From contig CAVSZO010000063.1 of the NCBI GenBank assembly GCA_963732335.1, forward strand, positions 310,001 to 374,000: a stretch of DNA of 64,000 nucleotides, written 5' to 3'. Position numbers and translations under genes: made by a program. Shown here one piece after another: positions 35,398-44,130 of the stretch. Each line of letters opens with the position of its first letter. Position 1 is the first letter of the stretch. The notes under the pieces are model-generated. The model was not told the origin of the DNA, ran no database searches, and worked only from the letters and a program-made list of their open reading frames with translations. Source of the DNA: Desertimonas sp963732335 (GTDB lineage: Bacteria > Actinomycetota > Acidimicrobiia > Acidimicrobiales > Ilumatobacteraceae).

Positions 35398-35611
35398 CTT
35401 CGCACGCGAACGCCAGCACCGAACGTCGACGCCGATCGCCAACACACGGCGCCAGAACCCAAGCAGGCATGCAGTTTGCACCTGCAACCATCCGATGTCG
35501 GGCCATCGAGGACGCGCGCCGGGGTTACTCGGACGCGGGCGCCGGATACGCCGTGCGCGCCTGTCAGGCGCCCCACGGGTTTGCCGCCGGCCCTTGCGGG
35601 TACCGCAGGTC

Positions 35612-35911
35612 ATGACCAACGAAGAGCACTTGGAGAACACTGTTCAGGAGCTGGGCGACGATGACGACTCGTTCGACGTGTATCTGCCGGTCTCACCTGT
35701 TCTGGATGGAGAAGGTGCCACGCACGTGGCCCGAATGCGAGGAAATGAGGCCGGATTCGTTGAGGTCCTCGCCGGCTTCGTGGCGACCGGTTCAGACCTA
35801 TCCGAGCCGCTGCGGTCGCCGGTCGATGAGGCTGACTTGGACCGAGTGAAGTTCACCCTGGAAGGGTTGGGTGCAGCGCACGTCGAATCGATCGAGCAGC
35901 TCGAGAATTGA
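35612..35911 (+). CDS. Acidic protein of unknown function, 99 aa
   Basis: ATG 35612 begins MTNEEHLENTVQELGDDDDS, followed by VYLPVSPVLDGEG and EAGFVEVLAGFVATGSDLSE, ending VKFTLEGLGAAHVESIEQLE. The net charge is strongly negative and there is no signal peptide. Codon use is less extreme than in its neighbours, but the frame is consistent. No family recognised. Confidence 0.5.
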   Translation: MTNEEHLENTVQELGDDDDSFDVYLPVSPVLDGEGATHVARMRGNEAGFVEVLAGFVATGSDLSEPLRSPVDEADLDRVKFTLEGLGAAHVESIEQLEN

Positions 35912-36071
35912 CAAGCGACTGATCGGGTTCAGTCCCGGCGGTAATGACGTCATCGAACTGCCGGCACCCGCAACCCGCGCCAGAATCCTCACCCCGAACG
36001 GCGGCGGCGGCGCCCTCGCGACCCGCCCGGAACAGCATCTACACACGTCGGATCCGTGGTGTGATCGGGCG

Positions 36072-37007
36072 TCAGCACGCCTTCCAGGGACGGAGCTTCT
36101 CGGGGTTGCGTATTGCCCAAACGTGCTTGATCCGGTCGCCTGCGATGTGGAACGCGCACACCGTCACGGTGATTCCGTTGTGCTGGGCGACCAGGCCCGG
36201 CTGGCCGTTGACGGTACGCTCCAGGATCGTCAGGTCGGGTAGCTTGGCGGCGATGTCGACGTAGGCGTGGGCGATCTGCTCGGCACCTTCGATTGGGCGG
36301 AGCGCGGCGGTGGCGAGGCCGCCGCCGTCGGCGATCGCCGTGGCGTCGGGGTCGAGGAGGCCGATGAGGGCGTCGATGTCCTTGGCTTCCCATGCCTGCT
36401 TGAAGTCTCTGACAATGTCGGCTTGCCGGGCAGTCGGCGTCGCGGCGGGCTGCGACGCGCGGATGCGGCGCCTGGCCGACGAGGCCAGTTGGCGGCATGC
36501 CGCTGGCGTACGGCCGACGATCTCGGCGACTTCGATAAAGGAGTAGCGGAAGACATCGTGAAGGGTGAACGCGACGCGCTCGGCTGGGGTCATCGATTCG
36601 AGCACGACGAGGAAGGCCATGTTGATCGACTCGTCGAGGGTGACGCGATCGGCCGGGTCGACCGCGGTGCCACCTGGCAGCCGGGTGATCCACTCCGAAG
36701 GTTCGGGCAGCGGCTCGGGGATCCATTCGCCCACGTAGCGCTCTCGCCTGGCCCGTGCCGAGCCGAGCAGATCGAGGCAGATGCGACTAGCGACCGTCGT
36801 CAGCCAGGCGCCGGGAGATTCGATGACCTCCTGCTGTGGTTGGGACATGGCGTACCAGCGGACGTAGGTCTCTTGTACGACATCCTCGGCATCGCCCAGG
36901 GAGCCGAGGAGCCGATAGGCGAGATTGATCAGCCGACGCCGTTCGCTCATGATCGCGCTCAGCTTCGGATCGGGCCGGCGGTGTCCTGGCCCGGATCGGG
37001 TGGTCAT
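36072..37007 (-). CDS. ECF41-type RNA polymerase sigma factor with SnoaL-like C-terminal domain
   Basis: 311 residues from ATG 37007, a start 46 nt downstream of a matching promoter. Sigma region 2: INLAYRLLGSLGDAEDVVQE, TYVRWY. Region 4: LHDVFRYSFIEVAEIVGRTP, ACRQLASSARRRI. The linker has EWIPEPLPEP, the WLPEP-type motif, and the last 110 residues are a SnoaL/NTF2-like domain with DGGGLATAA, near the DGGGR motif. These mark ECF41 sigmas (often annotated SigJ), which lack an anti-sigma factor and are controlled by this C-terminal domain. The divergent carboxymuconolactone decarboxylase gene is the classic ECF41 partner. Confidence 0.92.
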   Translation of the reverse strand: MTTRSGPGHRRPDPKLSAIMSERRRLINLAYRLLGSLGDAEDVVQETYVRWYAMSQPQQEVIESPGAWLTTVASRICLDLLGSARARRERYVGEWIPEPLPEPSEWITRLPGGTAVDPADRVTLDESINMAFLVVLESMTPAERVAFTLHDVFRYSFIEVAEIVGRTPAACRQLASSARRRIRASQPAATPTARQADIVRDFKQAWEAKDIDALIGLLDPDATAIADGGGLATAALRPIEGAEQIAHAYVDIAAKLPDLTILERTVNGQPGLVAQHNGITVTVCAFHIAGDRIKHVWAIRNPEKLRPWKAC

Positions 37008-37052
37008 GGTTTCGGCGGCTCTCTCGGCTGCATCTGCCCTCACTCCCATTTC

Positions 37053-37079
37053 GACGAGACATCGCACCGAACTGTGAGG
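37053..37079 (-). promoter_or_regulatory. Candidate ECF41-type promoter for the sigma gene
   Basis: On the reverse strand CCTCACA (37073-37079) is followed by 16 bases and CGTC (37053-37056), 46 nt before the chosen ATG. Known ECF41 promoters have a TGTCACA-like -35 and CGTC -10, so the last five bases of the -35 match (TCACA). Confidence 0.6.
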
Positions 37080-37090
37080 TTTGGCACTCG

Positions 37091-37117
37091 CCTCACAACT
37101 CCGGCGGCTGCGTCGTC
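37091..37117 (+). promoter_or_regulatory. Candidate ECF41-type promoter for the decarboxylase gene
   Basis: CCTCACA (37091-37097), 16 bases, CGTC (37114-37117), 43 nt before ATG 37160. It is the mirror image of the promoter at 37053-37079, with identical -35, spacing and -10. Confidence 0.6.
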
Positions 37118-37159
37118 GTACCGCTGAGACGAACACCATCCAACGACTGGAGATCAATC

Positions 37160-37634
37160 ATGGATGCTCGCTTGAACTTCTTCGACAACCCTGTCGGGCT
37201 CAAAGCCGTAAAGCACATCGTGTCGGCAAGCAAGGTCGTCAATGACTCGGCCCTGCCGGCCACGACGCGAGAACTGGTGAGGATGCGCGCCAGCCAGATC
37301 AATGGCTGTGGTTTCTGCCTCGACATGCACACGAAGGACGCGGCCCACGCCGGGGAGACCTCGACGCGCCTGAACCTGGTCGCGGCGTGGCGCGAGGCCA
37401 CGGTGTTCACCGACGCCGAGCGTGCTGCCTTGGAGTTGGCCGAGCAGGGCACGCGCATTGCCGACGGGGCCGGTGGTGTCACCGACGAGGTCTGGGCGAA
37501 CGCCGCCAAGCACTATGACGAGGACCAACTCGCCGCGCTCGGTGTGCGCCATCGCCGTCATCAACGCGTTCAACCACACGAACGTGATCCTCCAGCAATC
37601 TGCTGGCGACTACCGGCACGGTCAGTTCGAATAG
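37160..37634 (+). CDS. Carboxymuconolactone decarboxylase/AhpD-like protein (one frameshift)
   Basis: Starts at ATG 37160 after TGGAGATCAATC. RELVRMRASQINGCGFCLDM, HTKDAAHAGETSTRLNLVAA is the AhpD-like active site with the CxxC-x3-H arrangement (CGFCLDMH). The frame is lost near 37552 (LAALGVRHRR), and the neighbouring frame completes the family end as CAIAVINAFNHTNVI, LQQSAGDYRHGQFE. Deleting one G (CTCGGTG to CTCGTG) restores the protein, about 157 residues. It is the divergent partner of the ECF41 sigma and its likely target gene. COE-type partners act as peroxidase or redox enzymes. Confidence 0.85.
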
Positions 37635-37685
37635 CGATCGGATACCTGGCGACCGGATTGCCAGCTAACAACAGACGAGGTACTC

Positions 37686-38219
37686 ATGTCCAACACCATT
37701 CCACAAACAGGACGAGTCGTGACCCCTGCCGCCGGTCGGTACCGGCTCGACCCTGCCGGCTCGTCAGTCACCTTCCGAACCCGGCATCTGTTCGGCCTCG
37801 CCGGCGTCTCAGGGTCGATGCCCATCGTCAACGGCGACATCGTCGTGGACCCCGCTGTCCCACACGCCGACGTAACGGTGACTTTGGACGCGACATCGTT
37901 CACGACCGGGAACAAGAGGCGTGACATCGACGTTCACAAGGCCAAGTTCCTCGACGTCGAGAAGCACCCGGAGTTCACCTTCCGGGCAAGGACCCTCCGC
38001 TTGTCCGACGCCGGCTGGTCACTCGACGGCGAGCTCTCGGTCGTGGGTGTCACTCAGCCGGTGACGCTTGCGATCCGCTCGGTCGAGACACGCGGTGGAG
38101 GATTCCGCACGGTAGCCACGACCCGCATCGATCGGTACGCCTTCGGCGTGACCACAGGGAAGGGCATGGCCGCCCGCTACCTCAATGTCGAGCTGACGGC
38201 CGTCGCCCAACCCGCCTAG
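37686..38219 (+). CDS. YceI-family lipid-binding protein
   Basis: 177 residues, ATG 37686 behind ACGAGGTACTC, 51 bp after the decarboxylase and in the same direction, so probably in the ECF41 regulon. AGRYRLDPAGSSVTFRTRHL, KRRDIDVHKAKFLDVEKHPE, FTFRARTL and VTGVTQPVTL-like GVTQPVTLAIRS are the family blocks of this lipocalin-like fold, which binds polyisoprenoids. There is no signal peptide, unlike E. coli YceI, as usual for actinobacterial members. Confidence 0.92.
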   Translation: MSNTIPQTGRVVTPAAGRYRLDPAGSSVTFRTRHLFGLAGVSGSMPIVNGDIVVDPAVPHADVTVTLDATSFTTGNKRRDIDVHKAKFLDVEKHPEFTFRARTLRLSDAGWSLDGELSVVGVTQPVTLAIRSVETRGGGFRTVATTRIDRYAFGVTTGKGMAARYLNVELTAVAQPA

Positions 38220-38526
38220 CCGTCCGTCGCCTCAAGAGTCGGTTCCTGCCGGCCCCCGCCGGGATTGACGACGGCGGCCGCCACGGGATCACACGTTCAA
38301 GAAGCTCGAGCGATGAGCGCTGGTGCGCTGACTTCGGCGTATCTGGAGGGTTGGAGGCGAGGATGCCGGCCATTGCGGCGTACGTCGAAGAGCATCCGCC
38401 CGGCGCTTCCTGATCATCGAGGTTCCCTCTGTGTCAACCTCCGAGCGCTGGCATATTTCGAGACGTGGCCGACGGCCGTCCGAGGGAGGTTGCAGGGTGC
38501 GGGAGGCTGCTGGCAGGGTGGTCGGC
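38220..38526. other. Gene-free stretch
   Basis: Nothing recognised on either strand. Confidence 0.45.
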
Positions 38527-39102
38527 ATGGTGATCGAGGTGCGCCCGGCGACCGAGTTCGAGGACGTGAAGACGATGCTCGGACCCAAGCGGCCCGATGC
38601 GAACGTGTGCTGGTGCCTGAGCTATCGGCTGATCTCCTCGAAGGAGAACCGCGAACTCATCGGGCCCACCCGGGGCGAGCGGGTGCAGCAGCTCGTGAGG
38701 CAGACCCCGTCGCCCGGAGTGCTCGCGTACGACGGCGATGCTGTGGTCGGCTGGGCCGCCGTACACCCGCGCGCCGACACGAGCTTCGCCCGCAACCGCA
38801 AGATCCCCCACGTCGACGACCTCGACGTGTGGTCCGTGTGGTGCATCCGCGTGCGGCCGGGCCACCGCGGTAGGGGCATCTCGCACCATTTACTGGCGGG
38901 AGCCGTCGAGTTCGCTCGCGCCCACGGCGCCCCTGCGATCGAGGGCTACCCGATCGACAACAAGGGGGTGAAGATCGACCTCACGATGGCTTACGTGGGC
39001 ACCAGGAGCCTGTTCGAGAAGGCCGGGTTCACGAAGGTGGCCGACACCGACTCGGTGCTGGACGGCTTCCCGCGCGTGCTCATGCGGCTCGACTTGCGCT
39101 GA
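38527..39102 (+). CDS. GNAT-family N-acetyltransferase
   Basis: 191 residues from ATG 38527 (MVIEVRPATEFEDVKTMLGP). NVCWCLSYRL and GVLAYDGDAVVGWAAVHPRA precede the acetyl-CoA loop VWCIRVRPGHRGRGISHHLL. GTRSLFEKAGFTKVADTDS closes the fold. The CWCLxYR stretch marks a subgroup common in actinobacteria with unknown substrates. The longer upstream frame lacks conservation. Confidence 0.88.
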   Translation: MVIEVRPATEFEDVKTMLGPKRPDANVCWCLSYRLISSKENRELIGPTRGERVQQLVRQTPSPGVLAYDGDAVVGWAAVHPRADTSFARNRKIPHVDDLDVWSVWCIRVRPGHRGRGISHHLLAGAVEFARAHGAPAIEGYPIDNKGVKIDLTMAYVGTRSLFEKAGFTKVADTDSVLDGFPRVLMRLDLR

Positions 39103-39239
39103 GCGGCCAGGCGACGACGAGGAGCGTGCATCAGTTGCCGTCGCGCCGCTCCGGAAGACGCAGAACGACGAAACCGATTCACCACTTGGTCATGCGTCGC
39201 AAGGAATAAGCAACCCGTGACCGGCGGTTGCTCCAGAAC

Positions 39240-39671
39240 ATGAGTGCCACCGCGTTCGACCCGCAGACGCTGCTCAGGGATAGTCGGCTCGGGGTCCTCG
39301 CCACGATCAAGTCCGACGGCCGGCCCCAGCTCTCGCCGGTCATGCCGTACTACGACAGTGCGGCCAGCGTCATCTACGTGTCGACGAGCGACGGAGCTGC
39401 CAAGACTGCCAATCTGCGCCGGGACTCACGAGCCAGCCTCGAAGTCACCAGCCCAGACGGGCGGGCGTGGGCGACCGCTGAGGGCACGGCCACACTCACC
39501 GGGCCAGGAACTGACCCGAGCGGCCCAGAGGTCGAAGCGTTGGTGAACTACTACCGCATCGCCGCCGGCGAGCACCCCGACTGGGACGAGTACAGATCCG
39601 TCATGGTGTCCGACCGTAGGGTGCTCATCACCATGATGGTCGAAAGAGTGTACGGCGCCGCGATCAGCTGA
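39240..39671 (+). CDS. PPOX-class F420-dependent flavin reductase-like protein
   Basis: 143 residues from ATG 39240. RDSRLGVLATIKSDGRPQLS, VMPYYDSAASVIYVSTSDGA, AKTANLRRDSRASLEVTSPD and the ending RRVLITMMVERVYGAA follow the split-barrel PPOX pattern. KTANLRRD is the phosphate-binding segment. Distinct in sequence from the Rv3369-type protein at 10628. The cofactor is probably F420 or FMN. Repeat R1b begins 93 bp after its stop. Confidence 0.9.
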   Translation: MSATAFDPQTLLRDSRLGVLATIKSDGRPQLSPVMPYYDSAASVIYVSTSDGAAKTANLRRDSRASLEVTSPDGRAWATAEGTATLTGPGTDPSGPEVEALVNYYRIAAGEHPDWDEYRSVMVSDRRVLITMMVERVYGAAIS

Positions 39672-39764
39672 CCGGGTATCGAGCGAGCGCTTTCGGCCGA
39701 GCCGCAACAGCATATAGTTGCGGCTGCAATGATCTGCAGGTTCGGTGGCAGACGGGGTGGCCGC

Positions 39765-39840
39765 CTGGGCGTCGTCAGTCTCATTGGTCGATCACCGGCC
39801 ACCAACGTCATCACCGCAACCAAAGAGTTCGGGACCGGCC
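39765..39840 (+). repeat. Dispersed repeat R1, copy b
   Basis: CTGGGCGTCGTCAGTCTCAT, then TTGGTCGATCACCGGCCACC and CGCAACCAAAGAGTTCGGGA. It differs from copy c at only a few positions. Confidence 0.85.
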
Positions 39841-40324
39841 CGCGAACGTGAATTCGTCGCAGCATTTTGGTCGTTGGCGGCATCGTTGTACATGTGGAGT
39901 GCTTGTCGGCAGAGGCGGAGATGCAGGCGCCATGTGACGCCAGCACCGTGGCCGTACTCCCGCCGATGCCGACGACGTCGAAGTCTGGGACCATTGCGTG
40001 GCCACCGTCAAGCAGGTCGTCGCTGAGCGTGTCGACGAGATGAACGTCACCTTCTACGACCCCGTAACCCAGCGGCCGACTGCGTCGAACCCGCCATTCC
40101 AACTCGGCGACCCCGTCGCGATCGACGAGCAAACTGACGTCGCAGCACCATCGGCCAGCGAGCCGCCGATCATGTGGCGCATGGCCTGGCTGCGCGACGG
40201 CGCGGGGCGCCTGGACAGAGGCCCTCTACCTGCACGAAGTCGTGGGGTGGCATTTTCCCACGCCACGTGCAGATTGTGACCGCGAAGAACACGTTCGACG
40301 GCACCTCGTCTCCGCCCGCTGCCG
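39841..40324. other. Gene-poor stretch with a possible coding remnant
   Basis: A forward frame at about 39970-40190 reads DADDVEVWDHCVATVKQVVA, DEMNVTFYDPVTQRPTASNP and looks protein-like. It has no credible start or stop, so it may be a fragment of a lost gene. No family recognised. Confidence 0.35.
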
Positions 40325-40795
40325 TCAGGGTTGAGGCTCGTGTTGCGGGCAGTACTCGGATCCCCGCACCGCGCCAGCCCGGCACGGTTTGCCGGCCTTG
40401 GTCGTGCCTCGGCACCGGTTCGATACCCGCCCGACTGCGCCTCCATCTGAATGTGGTCCACAGAATGGTGACCCGTCCATCGCGCCATTCCGGCATGGTG
40501 ACCCGTCGCGCTTTGACGCTGCACATGTCCGGCTCCGGACGAGGCCAGTCATCGGGTCGACGATCGGCGCCACGACGGTCACTCTCGTCGACGGCGTCCG
40601 AGGTCCCGCCGGTCCAGCCCGGCCGGACCGTTGGCGACCGTCAACCCATCGACCATGCCGGCAGTCCGCGCACACGTAGTCAGGCTGAGAGCGGCTCATC
40701 TCGCCCATCGCCTTCCGCGCCCGGTTGTCCCACCATTGGTGGCCACCGCAGGTCCGGCACTGGCCCAAGTGCTCGCCAGTGGCCATACGGTCCAT
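40325..40795 (-). CDS. Zinc-finger protein with a C4 ribbon and two Cys3His fingers
   Basis: About 156 residues from ATG 40795 (or 40786). An N-terminal ribbon has CRTCGGHQWWDN ... YVCADCRHGRWV. Two C-terminal units follow: CAASKRDGSPCRNGAMDG, SPFCGPH and CRGTTKAGKPCRAGAVRG, SEYCPQH. Each has the spacing C-x8-C-x9-C-x2-H. Such short Cys3His fingers recur in actinobacterial and phage proteins of unknown role (DUF5763-like). It may bind nucleic acid. Start uncertain because no clear ribosome site was found. Confidence 0.65.
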   Translation of the reverse strand: MDRMATGEHLGQCRTCGGHQWWDNRARKAMGEMSRSQPDYVCADCRHGRWVDGRQRSGRAGPAGPRTPSTRVTVVAPIVDPMTGLVRSRTCAASKRDGSPCRNGAMDGSPFCGPHSDGGAVGRVSNRCRGTTKAGKPCRAGAVRGSEYCPQHEPQP

Positions 40796-40984
40796 CGAGC
40801 TGAGCGGAGGAAGCGACTTGGAGGGCACACGGTCGGGCTGCGCCGCGGTGGACGTTGGTTCGTGCTGCCACTTCTCTGCGGGCCTGCTGGGCACCATTTG
40901 AGCCTATGAGCCGTCATGGCGCGCACCCAACGAAGCTCCCACCGCTGTGTCGGAGCCCAATTGCAGCCGCCCAAGGTCATCCGG

Positions 40985-41241
40985 TCACGACACGTCGGGA
41001 CGAGTGCTCCGTCGGCGAGCCCGTCGATGCGGGTCCGCCCACACGGTCGTCGCCGCGGCCTGCAGATGGCGCTGCAGCGCCGTGATGATCCAACTCGGAT
41101 GGAGGCTGAAGGCGCGCTCCCCTGCCGCTTCACCGACTCTGTCGAGATGCCTGCGAACGACACCTTGGCGGTCTTCGTGTGCCCGCAGGCGATCCACGTG
41201 TCGTAGCCGCGCTCGAACAACACGTCGTCCCAGCCCATCAC
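40985..41241 (-). CDS. Small protein of unknown function (one frameshift)
   Basis: The reverse frame starts MMGWDDVLFERGYDTWIACG, HTKTAKVSFAGISTESVKRQ. It then slips at a G run near 41115 into the next frame, GERAFSLHPSWIITALQRHL, QAAATTVWADPHRRAR. Adding one G joins them. The joined protein, about 85 residues, has a consistent amphipathic helix near its C-terminus. No family recognised. Confidence 0.45.
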
Positions 41242-41363
41242 TGTTCAGGTTCGTGGTCGACGCGTACCTTGGCGCCCTGACGACGGGTGATTAGCGAAGG
41301 TGCCCAGCACGACGATCCCGAGCGCCACGGGGAGCATCGCCCGTGCGCGTCGACCGTCAAGAC

Positions 41364-41696
41364 TCAACGTCGCCGGAACAGCCGCGTCAGTGACTTCCGC
41401 GTTGGGTGTGACGGCGCGGGCAGGGCACCGGGTACGTCGAAGCTGAGCTGATCCTCGTAGCACCACCACCAGTCCTCCTCCGGCTCAAACGAGCGGATGA
41501 CCGGATGGTCCGGGTGCGCATGCCAGTGCGCCGTAGCGTGACGGTTGGGCGAGCTGTCGCAGCACCCGACGTGGCCGCACGTCATGCACAGCCGCAGGTG
41601 ATTCCACCGAGCGCCAATGCGTAGGCAGTCCTCGCAGCCCTGACTCGAGGGCACGACGTCGTTGACCACGTCGAGATGGCTGCAGGTGGTTGCCAC
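41364..41696 (-). CDS. UBP-type zinc-finger protein
   Basis: GTG 41696 follows AAAGGAGCAGGACC. 110 residues with CSHLDVVNDVVPSSQGCEDC, LRIGARWNHLRLCMTCGHVG, CCDSSPNRHATAHWHAHPDH and WWWCYEDQLSFDVPG. This is the Zf-UBP (ubiquitin hydrolase-like) fold, complete with all expected Cys and His ligands. It is common as a stand-alone protein in bacteria. Ubiquitin itself is absent, so the ligand is unknown. The upstream longer frame is not coding-like. Confidence 0.9.
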   Translation of the reverse strand: MATTCSHLDVVNDVVPSSQGCEDCLRIGARWNHLRLCMTCGHVGCCDSSPNRHATAHWHAHPDHPVIRSFEPEEDWWWCYEDQLSFDVPGALPAPSHPTRKSLTRLFRRR

Positions 41697-42025
41697 GGTC
41701 CTGCTCCTTTCGGGCGCGCCTCGTGGAAGATGCTGCTGCCACGATGAATCATTTCCAACCTGACCCGCCAGTGCCGGGTTCTTTCGTCCGGGTCGACGTG
41801 AGGCGAACCTGGTGAGGTCGCCGTCGTCTTGCACGGCTCTGGCGCAGGCGGGAGTCGAGACGGTCGTCGCGACGATCAGTCGACTCGGTGGTGTTCACAG
41901 AGTCGACGGTGATGGCCGTACATTGCGGCGATGACGACTGCTCTCAGGCATGGCAAGGCGTTGCGTCCGCTGGCGCGCTGTGTTGGTCGACCCGGTTCCC
42001 GAACGGCGAGGCGTCGGGTGATGGC
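41697..42025. other. Gene-free divergent stretch
   Basis: Upstream of the UBP finger (reverse) and the SDR (forward). No gene seen. Confidence 0.45.
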
Positions 42026-42787
42026 GTGAGACGATTCGAGGGACGTAGGGCGTTGGTCACCGGCGGGGGGCACGGGATTGGCCGCGCGTGCGTGCGACGG
42101 TTGGCCGCCGAGGGTGCAGCGGTGGTCGTCGCCGATCTTGACTACGACGCCGCGACGACGGCGACGGCTGAAATGAGCGGATCGGGATCACGAGGGATCG
42201 CGGTCAGGTGCGACGTCACAGATGGGAGCTCGGTGAAGGAGGCCGTGCGCGAGTCAGTGGCGAGCTTTGGCGGACTCGATGTGCTGGTCAACACTGCCGG
42301 CGGCGACGCGATGCCGCCCGAGCCCGACAACCCCGACGACGCTCACTGGGCGAGGATGCTGGACTTCAACCTGATCAGTGTGGTGCGCTGCGTCCGTGCC
42401 GCCCTGCCGCAGCTGCTCAGAGCACCCTCCGGCGCAAGCGTGGTGACCATCGGATCGATCAACGGCTTGGTGGCCGCTCGCAGCGAGCCGTACTCCGCGG
42501 CAAAGGCTGGACTTCAGAACCTGACCCTCAATCTGGCAGCCCGCTACGGGGCACACGGCGTCCGGTTCAATCTCATCGCACCGGCAACGATCCGGACGAG
42601 GGTGTGGGACAGCCAACCCGACGAACTGCAGCGCCTGACGCCGCTGTACCCGCTGGGTCGAATAGGAACGCCTGACGACATCGCAGCGGCGGTTGCCTTC
42701 CTCGCCTCGGACGACGCCGCCTGGATCAGCGGTATCACCCTGCCCGTCGACGGTGGTCTCCTCGCATCCGGCCCGATCCGCTGGTAG
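42026..42787 (+). CDS. Short-chain dehydrogenase/reductase (FabG-like)
   Basis: 253 residues from GTG 42026. RALVTGGGHGIGRACVRRLA is the TGxxxGxG loop. VVVADLDYDAATT indicates an Asp after the second strand (NAD preference). LVNTAGGDAMPPEP replaces NNAG with NTAG, and the catalytic Ser-Tyr-Lys appears as TIGSIN and YSAAKAG. The C-terminus ISGITLPVDGGLLASGP is standard. Substrate unknown. Repeat R1c begins 57 bp after the stop. Confidence 0.9.
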   Translation: MRRFEGRRALVTGGGHGIGRACVRRLAAEGAAVVVADLDYDAATTATAEMSGSGSRGIAVRCDVTDGSSVKEAVRESVASFGGLDVLVNTAGGDAMPPEPDNPDDAHWARMLDFNLISVVRCVRAALPQLLRAPSGASVVTIGSINGLVAARSEPYSAAKAGLQNLTLNLAARYGAHGVRFNLIAPATIRTRVWDSQPDELQRLTPLYPLGRIGTPDDIAAAVAFLASDDAAWISGITLPVDGGLLASGPIRW

Positions 42788-42844
42788 CAGCCGCGGCGGT
42801 ATCGCGGTAGTCGGACACCCGCGGGGCGCAGCCTCACTGGGCAT

Positions 42845-42920
42845 TCTGGGCGTCCTCAGTCTCATTGGTCGATCACCGGCCACCAACGTCATCACAGCAA
42901 CCAAAGAGTTCGGGACCGGC
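42845..42920 (+). repeat. Dispersed repeat R1, copy c
   Basis: TCTGGGCGTCCTCAGTCTCA, TTGGTCGATCACCGGCCACC and CAGCAACCAAAGAGTTCGGG. It lies between the SDR and the end of the convergent membrane protein gene. Confidence 0.85.
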
Positions 42921-42976
42921 GCAGCATCGATCGCGGCATCGACGGTGCAGATCGGCACTGGCGTGCGCTCCAGCAG

Positions 42977-43684
42977 TCATGGCCTGTCCATCGGCGTCGA
43001 GGATCCCTCGCGTTCGCCCTCCGTGACTGACACTGAGCCAACAGAGGGCCGAAGGGGGTCGATTCGCGCCGCCGCGGCTGTGTGGGCAGCGCGCTGCCAC
43101 CGGTGGTAGACGATGATCGAGGCGGTGCCGGCAACAATGCCGGCGGCGATGGCCACGCCGATCGGGGCGTCGAGCACGGCGACCGCCAACGTCACCGCGC
43201 TCCCGCCGACCACGGCGTTGAGCACGGCGATCATCATCGCCAAGGTGAAGTACAGCTGCCACCGCGACAGGCGGGCCATTCCGGCATTGGCGAGCACTCC
43301 GAGTGGATCGTCGTTGGCGTCGAGCATCACGTAGCCGGAGTTGTCGCCGATCACACTGAAGTAGTACTGACGGATGCGGTTGATCGCCCGGCCCAGGAAG
43401 ATGTCCTCGATCGAGTTCTGAACCAGGCGCACGAATGTGAACAGGCCGAGGAGGTACAGGGTGGGCAGGATGACGAGGGCGAAGCCGTTGAAGGTGTCGC
43501 GGTCCTCGCCCCCGCGGCCGACGAATCCGAGGGCGACGAGTCCGCTGGAGACGGCGCCGACATAGAGCGCCGAGCGGGTCCCGCTCTCGGATACTGTCGA
43601 GCCACGACCGCCTTGCAGGGCGAAGTGCTCGGTGGTGAGCACGGTCAGTACAGCCTGGCGGTCAGGGTGGTCGGTGGTAGTCAT
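42977..43684 (-). CDS. Four-helix integral membrane protein of unknown function
   Basis: 235 residues from ATG 43684. Hydrophobic helices: SALYVGAVSSGLVALGFVG, FALVILPTLYLLGLFTFV, LYFTLAMMIAVLNAVVGGSA and IGVAIAAGIVAGTASIIVYH. Between helices 2 and 3 lies a polar loop with EDIFLGRAINRIRQYYFSVI. The N-terminal 40 residues (AVLTVLTTEHFALQGGRGST) are a conserved cytosolic stretch in similar actinobacterial proteins. Function unknown. Transcribed convergently to the SDR gene. Confidence 0.75.
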   Translation of the reverse strand: MTTTDHPDRQAVLTVLTTEHFALQGGRGSTVSESGTRSALYVGAVSSGLVALGFVGRGGEDRDTFNGFALVILPTLYLLGLFTFVRLVQNSIEDIFLGRAINRIRQYYFSVIGDNSGYVMLDANDDPLGVLANAGMARLSRWQLYFTLAMMIAVLNAVVGGSAVTLAVAVLDAPIGVAIAAGIVAGTASIIVYHRWQRAAHTAAAARIDPLRPSVGSVSVTEGEREGSSTPMDRP

Positions 43685-44034
43685 GACCACCAGTCTCTGC
43701 CACGTCATTGGCCACGATCCGGTCGATTGCGGTTGTGGCCGAGTCGAGCCCTCGGACGATCGCGTCGCCGGGTGGATCCGAGGCCTCCTCAGCCCACACC
43801 GTCGACCACCGGTCACCCCGGGAGATCACGCGTGCCATTCAGCTCCCGTCTCAGCGACAGCCGGGGCGGACCTCGACGCGTCAGCTGTGCATCGTCGCGG
43901 CGGTGACCCCTGATTGCCTTCGCCACCAAAATGGCTTGCCTCGCCACGTCTTGCGCCGTATGTTGCGCCGACCCGATCGGCGCGATCGGGCGGCGGCGGA
44001 AAGGGCGGATACACCGTCGCTGTGATGTCGTGGG
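43685..44034. other. Gene-free stretch
   Basis: Nothing recognised before the R2 palindrome at 44035. Confidence 0.45.
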
Positions 44035-44130
44035 GAACCGGTGCCGGTGAGGCACCAGGCGGCGGAACCTAGGGCCGCCGGCACCGGTTCAACCCGCCGA
44101 CCAGGGTGCCACATAGGCGTCAATCACACG
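44035..44130 (+). repeat. Palindromic repeat R2, third site
   Basis: A palindrome at 44035-44090 bounded by GAACCGGTGCCGG and CCGGCACCGGTTC (13-bp arms). Its loop contains GGCGGAACC. It is followed by CGCCGACCAGGGT and AGGCGTCAATC, similar to the spacer of the cluster at 19.3-19.9 kb. Only one palindrome is present here. Confidence 0.8.
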
